Origin: Zoogloea sp. LCSB751
Lineage (GTDB): Bacteria > Pseudomonadota > Gammaproteobacteria > Burkholderiales > Rhodocyclaceae
Length of the DNA stretch: 64,000 nucleotides
NCBI RefSeq assembly: GCF_002028455.1
Contig: NZ_MWUM01000012.1
Span: 1 to 64,000, forward strand
Direction of reading: 5' to 3'
Shown: positions 19,944 through 32,343 of the stretch, one piece after another
How positions within the stretch are numbered: position 1 is the first letter of the stretch
Layout: every line of letters starts with the position of its first letter
Made by a program: the position numbers and the translations under genes
The notes under the pieces: model-generated
Told to the model about the DNA's origin: nothing
Seen by the model: only the letters and a program-made list of their open reading frames with translations
The model's database searches: none

Positions 19944-21407
19944 TCAGACTCCTTTCAGGGATGCCGGACGACGGCTCGCCCGGGCGATCAGCGCGGCCAA
20001 CGCAAGGATGAAGAGCGCCAGCCACAGGGCGATTTCCAGCATGGGCATGCCATCCACCCAGGCCCCGTAGGTCAGGCCGGCGACCGCGCTGAACAGGGCT
20101 ACCAACCCCACGTAGGCCGCCGTCTTGACCCGCCCGATGATGGCGGAAATGATCAGGATGCTCTGCAGGGACAATTCCGGGTCGGACATCAGATAGGCCA
20201 GCAGCGGCCCCCGGTGCATGCCAAGGTCGAGAAACATGCGGGCAATCGGCACCTCGACGAGCGTCGGAAAATACATCACCACCCCAAAAGCCACCCCGGC
20301 CACATTGCCGGTCACCGAATTGGTACCGGCCAGCGCCTCGATCCATTCCGGACGGATCACCACGCGCATCATTCCGACGATGAAGACACCGAGCACCAGC
20401 AGGGGAAAGATCTGCTTCACGAAACGCCAGGATTCCCACAGCCAGTCCTGCAGGGCTTCGCGCTGCAGGCGCCGCCAGGCGATCAGGTGGATCACCGCCA
20501 GGCTTGCCGCAACACCCAGGAATTTGCCGGTCAGCCCGATACGCAGCCCATCACCGACCGGCTGGATCGACACGGCGGCGAACAGCAACGTCGCCCAGGT
20601 CAGCCCGAGCGTCAGCCGCGTCCAGCGGCTCACCCCATCCTGGATGTTCTCCAGCCCACGCCACGCACACACTCCGATGGCGACGAGGAGCACGATCAAC
20701 GCCACGCCCTGCAAGGAGATGCCTTCCTCGCCCCGCGCCGCGTCGTAGGGCACCAGGGCATCGAGACGGGCCTGCCAGTCGCGGGCCGCCGCCAGCGGCA
20801 GGTCGAGGTGCCAATGGGCGCCGGTCAGCAGGCCCAGCTTGAGCGTCCCGGCCAGCAGCAGGATCACCCACACGCCGAGGAACAACAGCGGCATGCGCCC
20901 CATCGCCTGGCCGGACGCACCGAACAGCGTATCCGTCGCCCGGTCATGGGCCTCGTCGTCGGCATGGAACACCAGGGCCATGATCAGCCCGATGCCGATC
21001 CCGAAAACCAGCGACAAAATGAAGCGCGCGGCAGCCAGATCGACGCCGATCACGCCCCCGGTGTACACCAGGGCCAGAATGTTGGCCGCCGGCGCAAAGA
21101 ACAGGAAGGTGATCGCCGGCCCCAGCCCGGCCCCCTTTTTATGGATGCCGGCAAACAGCGGCACGATGGTGCACGAACACACCGCCAGCAGCGAGCCCGC
21201 AGCGGCGGCGGCCGGATAGGACACCCGCTTGCTGGAACTGCGCCCGAGAAAGCGGGTGATGGTTTCCTTTGGAATCAGGGCCGACATGGCCCCGGCAATG
21301 AAGAAGGCCGGCAACAGGCACAACAGCACGTGTGCAGCCAGATAGGCCACCAGATTCCTTACCCCGCCGAAGACCACCGGCAACAGCCACTCCAGGAAGA
21401 CATCCAC
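19944..21407 (-). CDS. COG0701/ArsP-like permease
   Basis: A 487-residue membrane protein with about 10-12 helices and two permease halves (about 15-160 and 320-470), separated by a long loop. The first half holds the family Cys motif AVCSCTIVPLFAGI (about 76) and the second a matching VMYFPTLVEVPIA. Some relatives (ArsP) expel trivalent organoarsenicals; others are uncharacterised, so the substrate is not certain. The start is GTG at 21407 because the adjacent ATG is out of frame. Pairing with a C-x-x-C thioredoxin-like protein fits a thiol-reactive metal or metalloid substrate. Confidence 0.82.
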   Translation of the reverse strand: MDVFLEWLLPVVFGGVRNLVAYLAAHVLLCLLPAFFIAGAMSALIPKETITRFLGRSSSKRVSYPAAAAAGSLLAVCSCTIVPLFAGIHKKGAGLGPAITFLFFAPAANILALVYTGGVIGVDLAAARFILSLVFGIGIGLIMALVFHADDEAHDRATDTLFGASGQAMGRMPLLFLGVWVILLLAGTLKLGLLTGAHWHLDLPLAAARDWQARLDALVPYDAARGEEGISLQGVALIVLLVAIGVCAWRGLENIQDGVSRWTRLTLGLTWATLLFAAVSIQPVGDGLRIGLTGKFLGVAASLAVIHLIAWRRLQREALQDWLWESWRFVKQIFPLLVLGVFIVGMMRVVIRPEWIEALAGTNSVTGNVAGVAFGVVMYFPTLVEVPIARMFLDLGMHRGPLLAYLMSDPELSLQSILIISAIIGRVKTAAYVGLVALFSAVAGLTYGAWVDGMPMLEIALWLALFILALAALIARASRRPASLKGV

Positions 21408-21508
21408 ATCGCACCGCCCTTCGCACGGACAGGAGATGCCTTCAGTCTAGGCCGGTGACGGAAAATGACCTTGATGCGGCTCAGTGTCCACGCGGATGGC
21501 CGTCCGTC

Positions 21509-21985
21509 TCAGTGGGCGTGCATGTGCTCGTGGTTCATCGCCGGCGTCGCCGTCAGCGCACGGACCTCCGCCTTCACCTCGACCGATTCGACCTTCTTGT
21601 CCTTGCTCTCGACCTTCAACATCAGCGGCACCACGTCGCCCTTGGCCAAGGGCTTCTTCAGGTCGATCAGCATCACGTGGTAGCTCCCCGGCTTCAGCTC
21701 CACCGGTTTGCCGGGCTTTACGTCGAGGCGCGGCACGGCACGCATCTTCATCACACCGCCGTCCATCGCCATCTCGTGGATCTCGACGACGCCGGCCGCC
21801 GGGCTGGCCGCGCCGACGATGGTGACACCGCCCTGGCTGCTGAGCTGCATGAAGGCCCCGGTGACCTTCTGGGCCGGCACCGTGCCGCGCACCCAGGGAT
21901 CCTTGACTTCGAGATCCGCGGCCGCCGCGTTGCCGATGAACAGGCCGGCCAGCGCCAGCCCTGCGATCTTGTGGATGATGTGCAC
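21509..21985 (-). CDS. Periplasmic copper chaperone PCu(A)C
   Basis: Exported protein that carries Cu(I) to cytochrome oxidase assembly. From the GTG at 21985 (GGAG 10 bases upstream) it is 158 residues. A signal peptide (IAGLALAGLFIGNAAAA) is followed by the DUF461 cupredoxin-like domain. Copper ligands fit the H-M-x(n)-M...H-x-M pattern: VEIHEMAMDGGVMKM and SYHVMLIDL. The C-terminus is His/Met-rich (NHEHMHAH), an extra metal-binding tail. It lies between the permease and the response regulator on the same strand, with roughly 100-base gaps on each side. Confidence 0.9.
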   Translation of the reverse strand: MHIIHKIAGLALAGLFIGNAAAADLEVKDPWVRGTVPAQKVTGAFMQLSSQGGVTIVGAASPAAGVVEIHEMAMDGGVMKMRAVPRLDVKPGKPVELKPGSYHVMLIDLKKPLAKGDVVPLMLKVESKDKKVESVEVKAEVRALTATPAMNHEHMHAH

Positions 21986-22092
21986 GGAAAGCACTCCTTC
22001 GTTGGAATCGGGCCGGAGCTTAACGCGCCCGGAGGCTGCGCGGGATTCGGCGGAGGCGGGCGCGACCATTTGTCGCAGCCGCAACGGCGGGT

Positions 22093-22812
22093 TCAGGACC
22101 AGGTCACCGTCGCCGCCAGCAGGTAGCCGGCGCCGTAGACGGTCTTGATCAGCTTGGCGTGCTGCGGGTTTTCCTCGAAACGACGGCGCAGGCGGGAAAC
22201 GCGCAGGTCGATGCTGCGGTCCAGCGCCGACACGTCGCGCCCGCCAAGCAGCTGTTCGCGGGTCAGGATATGGTTGGGATGGGCCAGCAGCACCGACAGC
22301 AACTGGGCCTCGGCGGTGCTGAGGGTGTCCTGCTGGCCGCCGGGGCTGGTGAGGGTATTGCTGCCCGTCTCGAAGCGCCACCCGGCGAACTCGGCAACCC
22401 GCTGGCTGGGGTCGGCCGGCAGCACCACCTGGCCGGGATAACGGCGCAGGATGCTGCGCACCCGGGCGATCAGCTCGCGCGGCTCGAAGGGCTTGACCAC
22501 GTAGTCGTCGGCGCCCAGTTCCAGGCCCATCACCCGGTCGTAGGTATCGCTGCGTCCGGTCACCACCAGCAGGCCGCAGGCGTGTTTGCCGCGCAGCTGC
22601 TGCAGCACCGCCATGCCGTCCATATCGGGCAGACCCAGGTCGAGGATCACCAGCTCGGGCACCCTGTGGCGCAGGCCATGGAAGAAGGCCTCGGCGGTGC
22701 GGAACAACTCGGCCCGGTAGCCGAATTTTTCCAGCGTGTCGGCAATGAGGCGGGCAATCGCCGCCTCGTCCTCGACCACGTAGATCAGTTCTGGGGGACG
22801 GGTATGAGCCAT
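22093..22812 (-). CDS. OmpR-family response regulator
   Basis: A 239-residue regulator. The receiver domain (about 8-122) has acidic residues EDE, phosphoacceptor Asp in VILDLGLPD (about 57), and VKPFEP. A C-terminal winged-helix domain (about 140-235) contains SIDLRVSRLRRRFEENP and KTVYGAGYLL. It follows the hybrid kinase gene by 16 bases and is its probable output partner. Targets are unknown; the nearby copper chaperone and permease are candidates by position. Confidence 0.93.
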   Translation of the reverse strand: MAHTRPPELIYVVEDEAAIARLIADTLEKFGYRAELFRTAEAFFHGLRHRVPELVILDLGLPDMDGMAVLQQLRGKHACGLLVVTGRSDTYDRVMGLELGADDYVVKPFEPRELIARVRSILRRYPGQVVLPADPSQRVAEFAGWRFETGSNTLTSPGGQQDTLSTAEAQLLSVLLAHPNHILTREQLLGGRDVSALDRSIDLRVSRLRRRFEENPQHAKLIKTVYGAGYLLAATVTWS

Positions 22813-22828
22813 AGCCCGAAAGCTTGGC

Positions 22829-24919
22829 TCATGCGGCGAGCGGACGCAAGGCCGCCAGCAGCTTGTCGCGGGAGAAGGGCTTGGCCAGCAGCGGCAGATC
22901 CGGGTCGGCCTCGGCGCTGGCCTGGGCCTCGGCGAAGCCGCTCATCAGCACGATCGGCAGCTCCGGACGGAAGCGCCGCACGAAGCGCGCCAGAGCCCGG
23001 CCGTCCATCGTGCCGGGCATCACCACGTCGGAGATCACCAGCGCGATGGCCGGAATGTTCTCCACCATGTCGGCCGCCTCGGCGCCGTTCTCGGCCTCGA
23101 CCACCGCGCAGCCCAGTTCGGCGAGCTGCATGCGCACCACGGTACGCACGTCCGCATCGTCCTCGGCCAGCAGCACCAGCTTGCCGGCCAGGTCGGCGGC
23201 ATTCACGTCGGAGCCGGCCGGCAACACATCCGGCTGGTCGGCTTCGGCGATGCTGGGCAGCAGCAGGGCCACCGTGGTGCCGCGGGCCTGGCGGCTGCGG
23301 ATGCGCACGCCGCCGCCCGACTGCTTGACGAAGCCATACACCATCGACATGCCGAGGCCACTGCCCATGCCGAACTGCTTGGTCGTGAAAAAGGGCTCGA
23401 AGACCCGCGCCAGGGTGCTGCCGTCCATGCCCATGCCGTTGTCGCTGACGGCGATCTGCACGTAGTCGCCGGGCGGCACTTCCAGGTCGGCGGCGGCATG
23501 CACGCTGAGCGACTCCAGCGAGGACTCGATGCGCAGCTCGCCGCCGTTGGGCATCGCGTCGCGGGCATTGAGGGCCAGGTTGAGCAGCGCGTTCTCGAGC
23601 TGGTGGGCATCCACCAGCGCCACCAGGCAGGGCTCGCGGCTGGCCGTGCTGACGCCGATGGTGGACGGCAGGCTGCGGCGGATCAGCTTGGACATGCCGA
23701 GGATCAGCTCGTTGACTTCCACCGGCCGCGGCTCCAGCGGCTGGCGGCGGGCGAAACCGAGCAGCCGGCGGATCAGCTCGGCGCCGCGGTTGGCGGCCTG
23801 CATGGCCGGCTCGACGAAGTTCTCGGTGAGCGGGTCGTTGGGGTGGTTTTCCTTCAGCGCCACCAGGTTGCCGATGACCACCGTCAGCATGTTGTTGAAG
23901 TCGTGGGCGAGGCCGCCGGTGAGCTGGCCGATGGCTTCCATCTTCTGGGCCTGGCCCAGCGCCGCCTCGGTGCGGCGCTGCTCGGTGACATCCACCGAGT
24001 GCACGTAACAGCCCTGCACCTCGCCGTCCGGCCCGATGTCCGGCACCAGCGTGCTGCTGGCGCGGGCCGGCATGCCGTCGCGGCCAGTGAGGGTGTATTC
24101 GTAGGAAACCTGCTCGCCGGCCAGCGCGCGGGCCAGGTAGCCGGCGACGAGCGCGTACACCTCCTGCCCGGTGACCTCGCGGATCTGCTTGCCCTCCACC
24201 TCCCGCGCCGACCAGCCGAACCACTCCGCGTAGCCCTTGTTGGCGTAGCGGTAGGTGCCGCTGCGGTCGAAATAGGCGATCGCGGCCGGGATTGCGTCGG
24301 TGATCTCGCGCAGGCGCTGCTCGCTGCGCTGCAGGGCCTGGGTGATCGCCTTGTTGGACTGGATCGCGTTGGTCAGCTCGGCGTTGGCGCGGGTCAGCTC
24401 CTCGGTGCGGGCGCGGATATGCGCCTCCAGCTCGGCCTGCTGGTGGGCGCTCTGCTGCTGCGCGTGGCGCTGCTCGGTGACGTCGGTATACACCGTGATG
24501 AAGCCCTGGTGCGGCAGCGGAAAACCACGGATCGACAGGACCTGGCCGTTGGGCCGCACCCGCTCGGTGACATGGGGCAGGAAGCTGCGCGCCCGCGCCA
24601 CCCGCTCGGCGACCTGCAGATCCGGATCGCCGGGGCCATAGTCGCCGCGCTCGGCGTTGTAGCGGATGAAGACCTCGAAAGACACGCCGGGGCTGGCCAG
24701 CTCCGGCGGAAAGTCGAGCAGGCGCAGGAAGGCGCCGTTCCACGCCACCATGCGCAGCTCCGCATCGAAGACGGTGACGCCCTGATCGAGCAGGTCGAGC
24801 CCGGCGCCGAGCATCTCCCGGTAGCGCCGGTCGAAGGACGGATGCGCGCCGTCCGCGGGGTCTTCACCGCTGGGCTGGCGTTCCTCGACGGGGTCTTCGG
24901 GCCGGTCCTGCTCGTTCAT
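22829..24919 (-). CDS. Hybrid sensor histidine kinase (PAS-PAS-HK-REC)
   Basis: A 696-residue cytosolic kinase with no membrane helix. Order: PAS-7 type sensor (about 35-150, LDLLDQGVTVFDAELRMVAW), coiled coil (155-195), second PAS (about 200-315), HisKA with the H-box GGLAHDFNNML (His about 338), HATPase (NARDAMPNGG, DNGMGM, GMGSGLGMSMVYG), and a C-terminal receiver (LLAEDDADVR, acceptor Asp in VISDVVMPG about 628). The H-box type is the one common in soluble PAS kinases. It is followed by its OmpR-type regulator. The signal is unknown; soluble PAS domains suggest an internal redox or ligand cue. Confidence 0.93.
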   Translation of the reverse strand: MNEQDRPEDPVEERQPSGEDPADGAHPSFDRRYREMLGAGLDLLDQGVTVFDAELRMVAWNGAFLRLLDFPPELASPGVSFEVFIRYNAERGDYGPGDPDLQVAERVARARSFLPHVTERVRPNGQVLSIRGFPLPHQGFITVYTDVTEQRHAQQQSAHQQAELEAHIRARTEELTRANAELTNAIQSNKAITQALQRSEQRLREITDAIPAAIAYFDRSGTYRYANKGYAEWFGWSAREVEGKQIREVTGQEVYALVAGYLARALAGEQVSYEYTLTGRDGMPARASSTLVPDIGPDGEVQGCYVHSVDVTEQRRTEAALGQAQKMEAIGQLTGGLAHDFNNMLTVVIGNLVALKENHPNDPLTENFVEPAMQAANRGAELIRRLLGFARRQPLEPRPVEVNELILGMSKLIRRSLPSTIGVSTASREPCLVALVDAHQLENALLNLALNARDAMPNGGELRIESSLESLSVHAAADLEVPPGDYVQIAVSDNGMGMDGSTLARVFEPFFTTKQFGMGSGLGMSMVYGFVKQSGGGVRIRSRQARGTTVALLLPSIAEADQPDVLPAGSDVNAADLAGKLVLLAEDDADVRTVVRMQLAELGCAVVEAENGAEAADMVENIPAIALVISDVVMPGTMDGRALARFVRRFRPELPIVLMSGFAEAQASAEADPDLPLLAKPFSRDKLLAALRPLAA

Positions 24920-25143
24920 CGCTGTCCTGTTTGCGTACTGCCTGATCCGATTTTAGCCAGCGTCCCGAGCGACGGAGACAGCCGACAACATTGAGTACAT
25001 TTTCACGAAACTTCCGACAACTTTGTTTGCGACTCTCCTGTTCGATCCCCGGTAGTCCGTCACGGTCGCCGGCCAGGGACAGGCCCCAGAGCCACCGCCT
25101 CATCACAAGTCGTGGCGCCAAGAATCAAGAGGAGAAAAAACAG

Positions 25144-26784
25144 GTGTCGAACAATCCATACGAACAAGGGCTGGACAAATGCGCCGCCAACTATGTGCCG
25201 CTGTCGCCCTTGTCCTATCTCGAGCGTAGTGCCCAGGTCTATCCCAACCGCCTGTCGGTGATCCACGGCGCCCGCCGCTTCACCTGGAGCGAGACCTACT
25301 CGCGCTGCCGCCGCTTGGCCAGTGCCCTGGCCAAGCGCGGCATCGGCCGCGGCGACACGGTGGCGGTGATGCTGCCCAACATCCCGGCGATGGTCGAGGC
25401 CCATTTCGGCGTACCGATGATCGGCGCCGTGCTGAACACCCTCAACACCCGCCTCGACCCGGAAGCCATCGCCTTCATGCTGGCCCATGGCGAAGCCAAG
25501 GTGCTGATCACCGACCCCGAGTTCGCCGCCATCATCGCTCCCGCCCTCGAGCTGCTGGAAGGCCCCAAGCCGCTGATCATCGACGCCCTCGACCCGGAAT
25601 ACCCGGGCGACACCCGCCTCGGCGAGATCGAGTACGAGGACTTCCTCGCCGATGCCGACCCGGAGTTCAAGTGGTCCCTGCCGCCGGACGAATGGGACGC
25701 CATCGCCCTCAACTACACCTCCGGCACCACCGGCAACCCGAAGGGCGTGGTCTTCCACCACCGCGGCGCCTACCTCAACTCCGCCTCCAACATCATCAGC
25801 TGGGGCATGCCGCAGCACGCCGTCTATCTGTGGACGCTGCCGCTGTTCCACTGCAACGGCTGGTGCTTCGCCTGGACCCTGGCCGCCAACGCCGGCGTCA
25901 ACGTGTGCCTGCGCAAGGTGGACGTGGCGCTGATCTATGAGCTGATCCGCAGCCACAAGGTGACCCACTTCTGCGGCGCCCCGATCGTGCACGGCATGCT
26001 GATCAACGCACCGGAAGGCCTGCGCGCCGGCATCGAGCACAAGGTGTCGGCGCTGATCGCCGGCGCCGCGCCCCCGGCCGCGATCATCGAGGGTATGGAG
26101 CGCATCGGCTTCGACATCACCCACGTGTATGGCCTGACCGAGACCTACGGCCCGGCCGCTGTATGCGCCAAGCACCCGGAATGGGACGCGCTGCCGATCG
26201 CCCAGCGCGCCGAGCGCAACGGCCGCCAGGGCGTGCGCTACCACATGCAGGAAGGCATCACCGTCCTCGACCCGCAGACCATGGAGCCGGTCCCGGCCGA
26301 TGGCGAGACCATGGGCGAGATCATGTTCCGCGGCAACCTGGTCATGAAGGGTTACCTGAAGAACGAGAAGGCGACCGCGGAGGCCTTCTCCGGCGGCTGG
26401 TTCCACACCGGCGACCTGGCCGTGCTGCACCCGGACGGCTACGTAAAGATCAAGGATCGCTCCAAGGACGTGATCATCTCCGGCGGCGAGAACATCTCCT
26501 CGCTGGAAGTGGAAGAAGTGCTGTACCGCCACCCGGCGGTGCTGACCGCCGCGGTGGTCGCCAAGCCCGACGAGAAGTGGGGCGAAGTACCGGCCGCCTA
26601 CATCGAGGTGAAGGAAGACGCCAAGGTCACGGTGGAAGACATCGTCGCCCACTGCCGCGAGCACCTGGCCCGCTACAAGGTGCCCAAGTACGTGGAGTTC
26701 TGCGTACTGCCCAAGACATCCACCGGCAAGATCCAGAAGTTCGTACTGCGCCAGCAGGCCAAGTCGGCCTCGGCGATCGAATAA
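25144..26784 (+). CDS. Acyl-CoA synthetase (medium/long-chain, AlkK-like)
   Basis: Activates fatty acids to acyl-CoA using ATP. The 546 residues carry the adenylate-forming motifs: [11 protein letters not shown] (about 191-201), YGLTETYGP (about 328), [10 protein letters not shown], and the C-terminal lysine region [10 protein letters not shown]. The start is GTG at 25144, preceded by AAGAGGAGA; the frame is open upstream to 24991 without homology. It heads a five-gene block with electron-transfer flavoproteins and an acyl-CoA dehydrogenase, so it supplies substrate for beta-oxidation. Chain length is not deducible from sequence alone. Confidence 0.92.
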   Translation: MSNNPYEQGLDKCAANYVPLSPLSYLERSAQVYPNRLSVIHGARRFTWSETYSRCRRLASALAKRGIGRGDTVAVMLPNIPAMVEAHFGVPMIGAVLNTLNTRLDPEAIAFMLAHGEAKVLITDPEFAAIIAPALELLEGPKPLIIDALDPEYPGDTRLGEIEYEDFLADADPEFKWSLPPDEWDAIALNYTSGTTGNPKGVVFHHRGAYLNSASNIISWGMPQHAVYLWTLPLFHCNGWCFAWTLAANAGVNVCLRKVDVALIYELIRSHKVTHFCGAPIVHGMLINAPEGLRAGIEHKVSALIAGAAPPAAIIEGMERIGFDITHVYGLTETYGPAAVCAKHPEWDALPIAQRAERNGRQGVRYHMQEGITVLDPQTMEPVPADGETMGEIMFRGNLVMKGYLKNEKATAEAFSGGWFHTGDLAVLHPDGYVKIKDRSKDVIISGGENISSLEVEEVLYRHPAVLTAAVVAKPDEKWGEVPAAYIEVKEDAKVTVEDIVAHCREHLARYKVPKYVEFCVLPKTSTGKIQKFVLRQQAKSASAIE

Positions 26785-26806
26785 ACACAATCGGAGACAA
26801 GAACCC

Positions 26807-27556
26807 ATGAAGATCCTCGTGCCCGTCAAGCGCGTCGTCGATTACAACGTCAAGATCCGCGTCAAGGCCGACCAGTCCGGCGTCGAACTGGCCAACGTCA
26901 AGATGGCCATGAACCCCTTCGATGAAATCGCCATCGAGGAAGCCGTGCGCCTGAAGGAAGCCGGCAAGGCCACCGAAGTGGTCGCCGTGTCCGCCGGCGT
27001 CGCCCAGAGCCAGGAAACCCTGCGCACCGCGATGGCCATCGGCGCCGACCGCGGCATCCTGGTCGAATCCGACGTCGACCTGCAGCCGCTGGCCGTCGCC
27101 AAGCTGCTCAAGGCCCTGGTGGACAAGGAGCAGCCGCGCCTGGTGATCCTCGGCAAGCAGGCCATCGACGACGACTCCAACCAGACCGGCCAGATGCTCG
27201 CCGCGCTGCTCGGCTGGCCCCAGGCCACCTTCGCCTCCAAGGTCGAGGTCGGCCCGGAGCGCGTCAGCGTCACCCGCGAGATCGACGGCGGCCTGGAGAC
27301 CCTGTCCCTGCCGCTGCCGGCGGTGATCACCACCGACCTGCGCCTCAACGAGCCGCGCTACGCGACGCTGCCGAACATCATGAAGGCCAAGAAGAAGCCG
27401 CTCGACACCGTCAAGCCGGCCGACCTCGGCGTCGACGTGACGCCGCGCCTGAGCACGCTGAAGGTCGTCGAGCCCGCGGCCCGCAGCGCCGGCGTCAAGG
27501 TGGCCGACGTGGCCCAGCTGGTCGAGAAGCTCAAGAACGAAGCGAAGGTGATCTGA
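26807..27556 (+). CDS. etfB: Electron transfer flavoprotein beta subunit
   Basis: A 249-residue ETF beta subunit that binds AMP and, with EtfA, passes electrons from acyl-CoA dehydrogenase to ETF-quinone oxidoreductase. [19 protein letters not shown] is the family N-terminus. The signature block [12 protein letters not shown] and the central [15 protein letters not shown] are present. It begins 22 bases after the acyl-CoA synthetase. A REP-like hairpin separates it from etfA. Confidence 0.97.
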   Translation: MKILVPVKRVVDYNVKIRVKADQSGVELANVKMAMNPFDEIAIEEAVRLKEAGKATEVVAVSAGVAQSQETLRTAMAIGADRGILVESDVDLQPLAVAKLLKALVDKEQPRLVILGKQAIDDDSNQTGQMLAALLGWPQATFASKVEVGPERVSVTREIDGGLETLSLPLPAVITTDLRLNEPRYATLPNIMKAKKKPLDTVKPADLGVDVTPRLSTLKVVEPAARSAGVKVADVAQLVEKLKNEAKVI

Positions 27557-27560
27557 GCCA

Positions 27561-27631
27561 CTGTGGGGGCGAATCCATTCGCCCTCCGCGGCTGACCCAC
27601 GCACAACGGGCGAATGAATTCGCCCCCACAG
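27561..27631. repeat. REP-like inverted repeat, copy 1
   Basis: A 71-bp element with two 24-base arms (27561-27584 and 27608-27631), each beginning or ending CTGTGGGGGCGAAT/ATTCGCCCCCACAG. They are complementary except for one position, around a 23-base spacer. A second 71-bp copy lies at 30501-30571 and a half copy at 62262-62279. It sits 4 bases after etfB inside the etfB-etfA transcription unit. Confidence 0.85.
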
Positions 27632-27659
27632 GAACAGAGAAAACGAGTCAGGAGACAAA

Positions 27660-28595
27660 ATGCCCATTCTCGTCATTGCCGAACACGACAACGCCGGCCT
27701 GAAGGCCGCCACCCTCAACACCGTCAGCGCCGCCGCCAAGCTCGGTGCCGACGTCGAAGTACTGGTTGCCGGTACCGCCTGCGGCGCCGCCGCCGAAGCC
27801 GCCGCCAAGCTGGCCGGCGTCGCCAAGGTCAAGGTTGCCGACGGCGCCGCCTACGCCGAACAGAGCGCCGAGAACCTCGCCGCGCTGCTGGTTGATGTGG
27901 TCAAGAGCGGCGGCTACAGCCACGTGCTGGCCCCCGCCACCACCTTCGGCAAGAACGTGCTGCCGCGCGTCGCCGCGCTGCTCGACGTGGCACAGATTTC
28001 CGACATCATCGCCATCGAGTCCGCCGACACCTTCGTGCGCCCGATCTACGCCGGCAATGCACTGGCTACCGTCAAGTCCGCCGACCCGATCAAGGTCATC
28101 ACCGTGCGTACCACCGCCTTCGACGCCGCCGCCGAAGGCGGCTCCGCCGCGGTGGAAGCCATCGCTGCCGGCGCCGACCTGGGCCTGTCCAAGCTGGTCG
28201 GCCGCGAGCTGACCGTGTCCGCCCGCCCGGAACTCGGTGCCGCCAAGATCATCGTGTCCGGCGGCCGCGGCCTCGGCAACGGCGACAACTACCGCGCCGT
28301 GCTGGAGCCCCTGGCTGACAAGCTCGGTGCCGCCCTCGGCGCGTCCCGCGCGGCTGTCGATGCCGGCTTCGTGCCCAACGACTACCAGGTCGGCCAGACC
28401 GGCAAGATCGTCGCCCCGCAGCTCTACCTGGCCGTCGGCATCTCCGGCGCCATCCAGCACCTGGCCGGCATGAAGGACTCCAAGGTGATCGTGGCGATCA
28501 ACAAGGATCCGGAAGCGCCGATCTTCCAGGTGGCCGACTACGGCCTCGTCGCCGACCTCTTCGAAGCCGTGCCGCAACTGGCGTCCGCCCTCTGA
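27660..28595 (+). CDS. etfA: Electron transfer flavoprotein alpha subunit
   Basis: A 311-residue FAD-binding ETF alpha subunit. The C-terminal FAD domain is plain: VSGGRGLG (about 199), [20 protein letters not shown] (about 246-265) and [16 protein letters not shown] (about 280). The N-terminus [15 protein letters not shown] matches the family. It accepts electrons from the acyl-CoA dehydrogenase encoded next and from other flavin dehydrogenases. SD AGGAGA lies just before the ATG. Confidence 0.97.
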   Translation: MPILVIAEHDNAGLKAATLNTVSAAAKLGADVEVLVAGTACGAAAEAAAKLAGVAKVKVADGAAYAEQSAENLAALLVDVVKSGGYSHVLAPATTFGKNVLPRVAALLDVAQISDIIAIESADTFVRPIYAGNALATVKSADPIKVITVRTTAFDAAAEGGSAAVEAIAAGADLGLSKLVGRELTVSARPELGAAKIIVSGGRGLGNGDNYRAVLEPLADKLGAALGASRAAVDAGFVPNDYQVGQTGKIVAPQLYLAVGISGAIQHLAGMKDSKVIVAINKDPEAPIFQVADYGLVADLFEAVPQLASAL

Positions 28596-28674
28596 GCACG
28601 CTCTCCCCGTGGGCCGCGCGTGAAGCCGCCGCCCACGGCAGAACACCCATTTACCGAATTCGCAAGGAAACACC

Positions 28675-30465
<1,791 letters not shown>

Positions 30466-30500
30466 GCACCCCGGGGAGGCTGGTCCTCCCCCTCTCTCCC

Positions 30501-30571
30501 CTGTGGGGGCGAATTCATTCGCCCTCGGACCGAGAACCATGCCGTGAGGGCGAGTGAATTCGCCCCCACAG
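30501..30571. repeat. REP-like inverted repeat, copy 2
   Basis: The second 71-bp copy, with the same arm sequence and spacing as copy 1: arms 30501-30524 and 30548-30571 with one mismatch, and a different 23-base spacer. It lies between the acyl-CoA dehydrogenase and ETF-quinone oxidoreductase genes, again within a co-directional block, and could form a stable mRNA hairpin. Confidence 0.85.
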
Positions 30572-30606
30572 GGCACGTGCAACCTGAATTTCTGGAGAAC
30601 GCAGCA

Positions 30607-32238
30607 ATGACCCGTGACGCGATGGAATACGACGTGGTGATCGTCGGCGCAGGCCCTTCCGGCCTGACGACCGCGATCCGCCTGAAGCAACTGGCCGCGA
30701 AGGCCGGCAGCGAGCTTTCGGTGTGCGTCGTCGAGAAAGGCTCCGAAGTCGGTGCCCACATCCTGTCCGGCGCGGTCATCGAAACCCGCTCCCTGGAAGA
30801 ACTCTTCCCCGACTGGAAGGAGCGCGGCGCGCCCCTCAACACGCCGGTGAAGGAAGACCGTTTCCTGTTCCTGACCACCGACAAGGCCTACAAGCTGCCC
30901 ACCCCGCCGCAGATGCACAACGACGGCAACTACATCGTCAGCCTCGGCAACGTGGTGCGCTGGCTCGGCCAGCAGGCCGAAGAACTGGGCGTCGAGATCT
31001 ACCCGGGCTTCGCCGCTGCCGAGGTGCTCTACCACGAGGACGGCTCGGTGAAGGGCATCGCCACCGGCGACATGGGCCTCGAGAAGAATGGCGAACCCGG
31101 CCCCAACCACCAGCCGGGTATCGAGCTGCACGCCCGTCAGACGGTGTTCTCCGAAGGCTGCCGCGGCTCCCTGACCAAGGGCTTGTTTACCAAGTTCAAC
31201 CTGCGCGACGGCGCCGATCCGCAGACCTACGGCATCGGCATCAAGGAGCTGTGGGAAGTCCGCCCCGAAGTCCATCAGCCGGGCCTCACCATACATACCG
31301 TCGGCTGGCCGGTGTCGTCCGACGTGTATGGCGGTTCCTTCCTGTATCACCTGGAAAACAACCAGGTCGCCGTCGGCTTCGTGGTCGGCCTCGACTACAG
31401 CAACCCGCACCTGTCGCCCTACGAGGAATTCCAGCGCTTCAAGACCCATCCGGAGATCCGCAAGTTCTTCGAGGGTGGCCGGCGCATCGCCTACGGTGCG
31501 CGGGCCCTCAACGAAGGCGGCTTCCAGTCGGTGCCCAAGCTCACCTTCCCCGGCGGCGTGCTGGTTGGCGACACCGCCGGCTTCCTCAACGTGCCGAAGG
31601 TCAAGGGTACCCACATGGCCATGAAGTCGGGCATCGAGGCCGCCGAGGCGATCTTCGCCCACCTCGGTGCCGAAGGACAGACCGGCCATGAAGTGCTCGG
31701 CTACCCGGAACGCCTGAAGAAGAGCTGGCTGTGGGACGAGCTGTACACCGTGCGCAACATCCGCCCGAGCTTCCGCTGGGGCCTGTGGGGCGGCATCGCC
31801 TACAGCGCCATCGACACCTTCCTGCTGAAGGGCCGGGCGCCGTGGACGCTGCATCACCACGCCGACCACACCCAGCTGAAGAAGGCCTCCGAGTGCGCGC
31901 CGATCGTCTATCCGAAGCCCGACGGCAAGATCAGCTTCGACCGCCTGTCGTCGGTGTTCATCTCGGCCACCAACCACAGCGAGGAGCAGCCCTGCCACCT
32001 GCGTCTGAAGGACGCCTCGGTGCCGATCGCCACCAACCTGGCCCTCTACAACGCACCGGAAACCCGCTACTGCCCGGCCGGCGTGTACGAAATCGTCGAG
32101 GACCCAAGCGGCCCGCGCATGCAGATCAACGCGCAGAACTGCCTGCACTGCAAGACCTGCGACATCAAGGACCCGACACAGAACATCGACTGGGCGGTGC
32201 CCGAAGGAGGCGGCGGCCCGAACTACCCGAACATGTAA
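30607..32238 (+). CDS. Electron transfer flavoprotein-ubiquinone oxidoreductase
   Basis: A 543-residue membrane-associated enzyme that takes electrons from ETF to ubiquinone. The FAD-binding [18 protein letters not shown] (about 10-27) and ETF-QO blocks [11 protein letters not shown] and [10 protein letters not shown] are present. The C-terminal 4Fe-4S site has cysteines in CPAGVYEI and [26 protein letters not shown] precedes the ATG at 30607; an earlier in-frame start at 30544 falls inside the REP element and is rejected. It completes the etfB-etfA-dehydrogenase pathway. Confidence 0.97.
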   Translation: MTRDAMEYDVVIVGAGPSGLTTAIRLKQLAAKAGSELSVCVVEKGSEVGAHILSGAVIETRSLEELFPDWKERGAPLNTPVKEDRFLFLTTDKAYKLPTPPQMHNDGNYIVSLGNVVRWLGQQAEELGVEIYPGFAAAEVLYHEDGSVKGIATGDMGLEKNGEPGPNHQPGIELHARQTVFSEGCRGSLTKGLFTKFNLRDGADPQTYGIGIKELWEVRPEVHQPGLTIHTVGWPVSSDVYGGSFLYHLENNQVAVGFVVGLDYSNPHLSPYEEFQRFKTHPEIRKFFEGGRRIAYGARALNEGGFQSVPKLTFPGGVLVGDTAGFLNVPKVKGTHMAMKSGIEAAEAIFAHLGAEGQTGHEVLGYPERLKKSWLWDELYTVRNIRPSFRWGLWGGIAYSAIDTFLLKGRAPWTLHHHADHTQLKKASECAPIVYPKPDGKISFDRLSSVFISATNHSEEQPCHLRLKDASVPIATNLALYNAPETRYCPAGVYEIVEDPSGPRMQINAQNCLHCKTCDIKDPTQNIDWAVPEGGGGPNYPNM

Positions 32239-32343
32239 GACACCGTAGTACCCATAAAAAAAGCAAGACCGGGGGGAGAACAGCACTCACCCCCACACAA
32301 CTAGAAAAACCAGAGACCTTCAACACCTTCCAAAGGAGGAACC

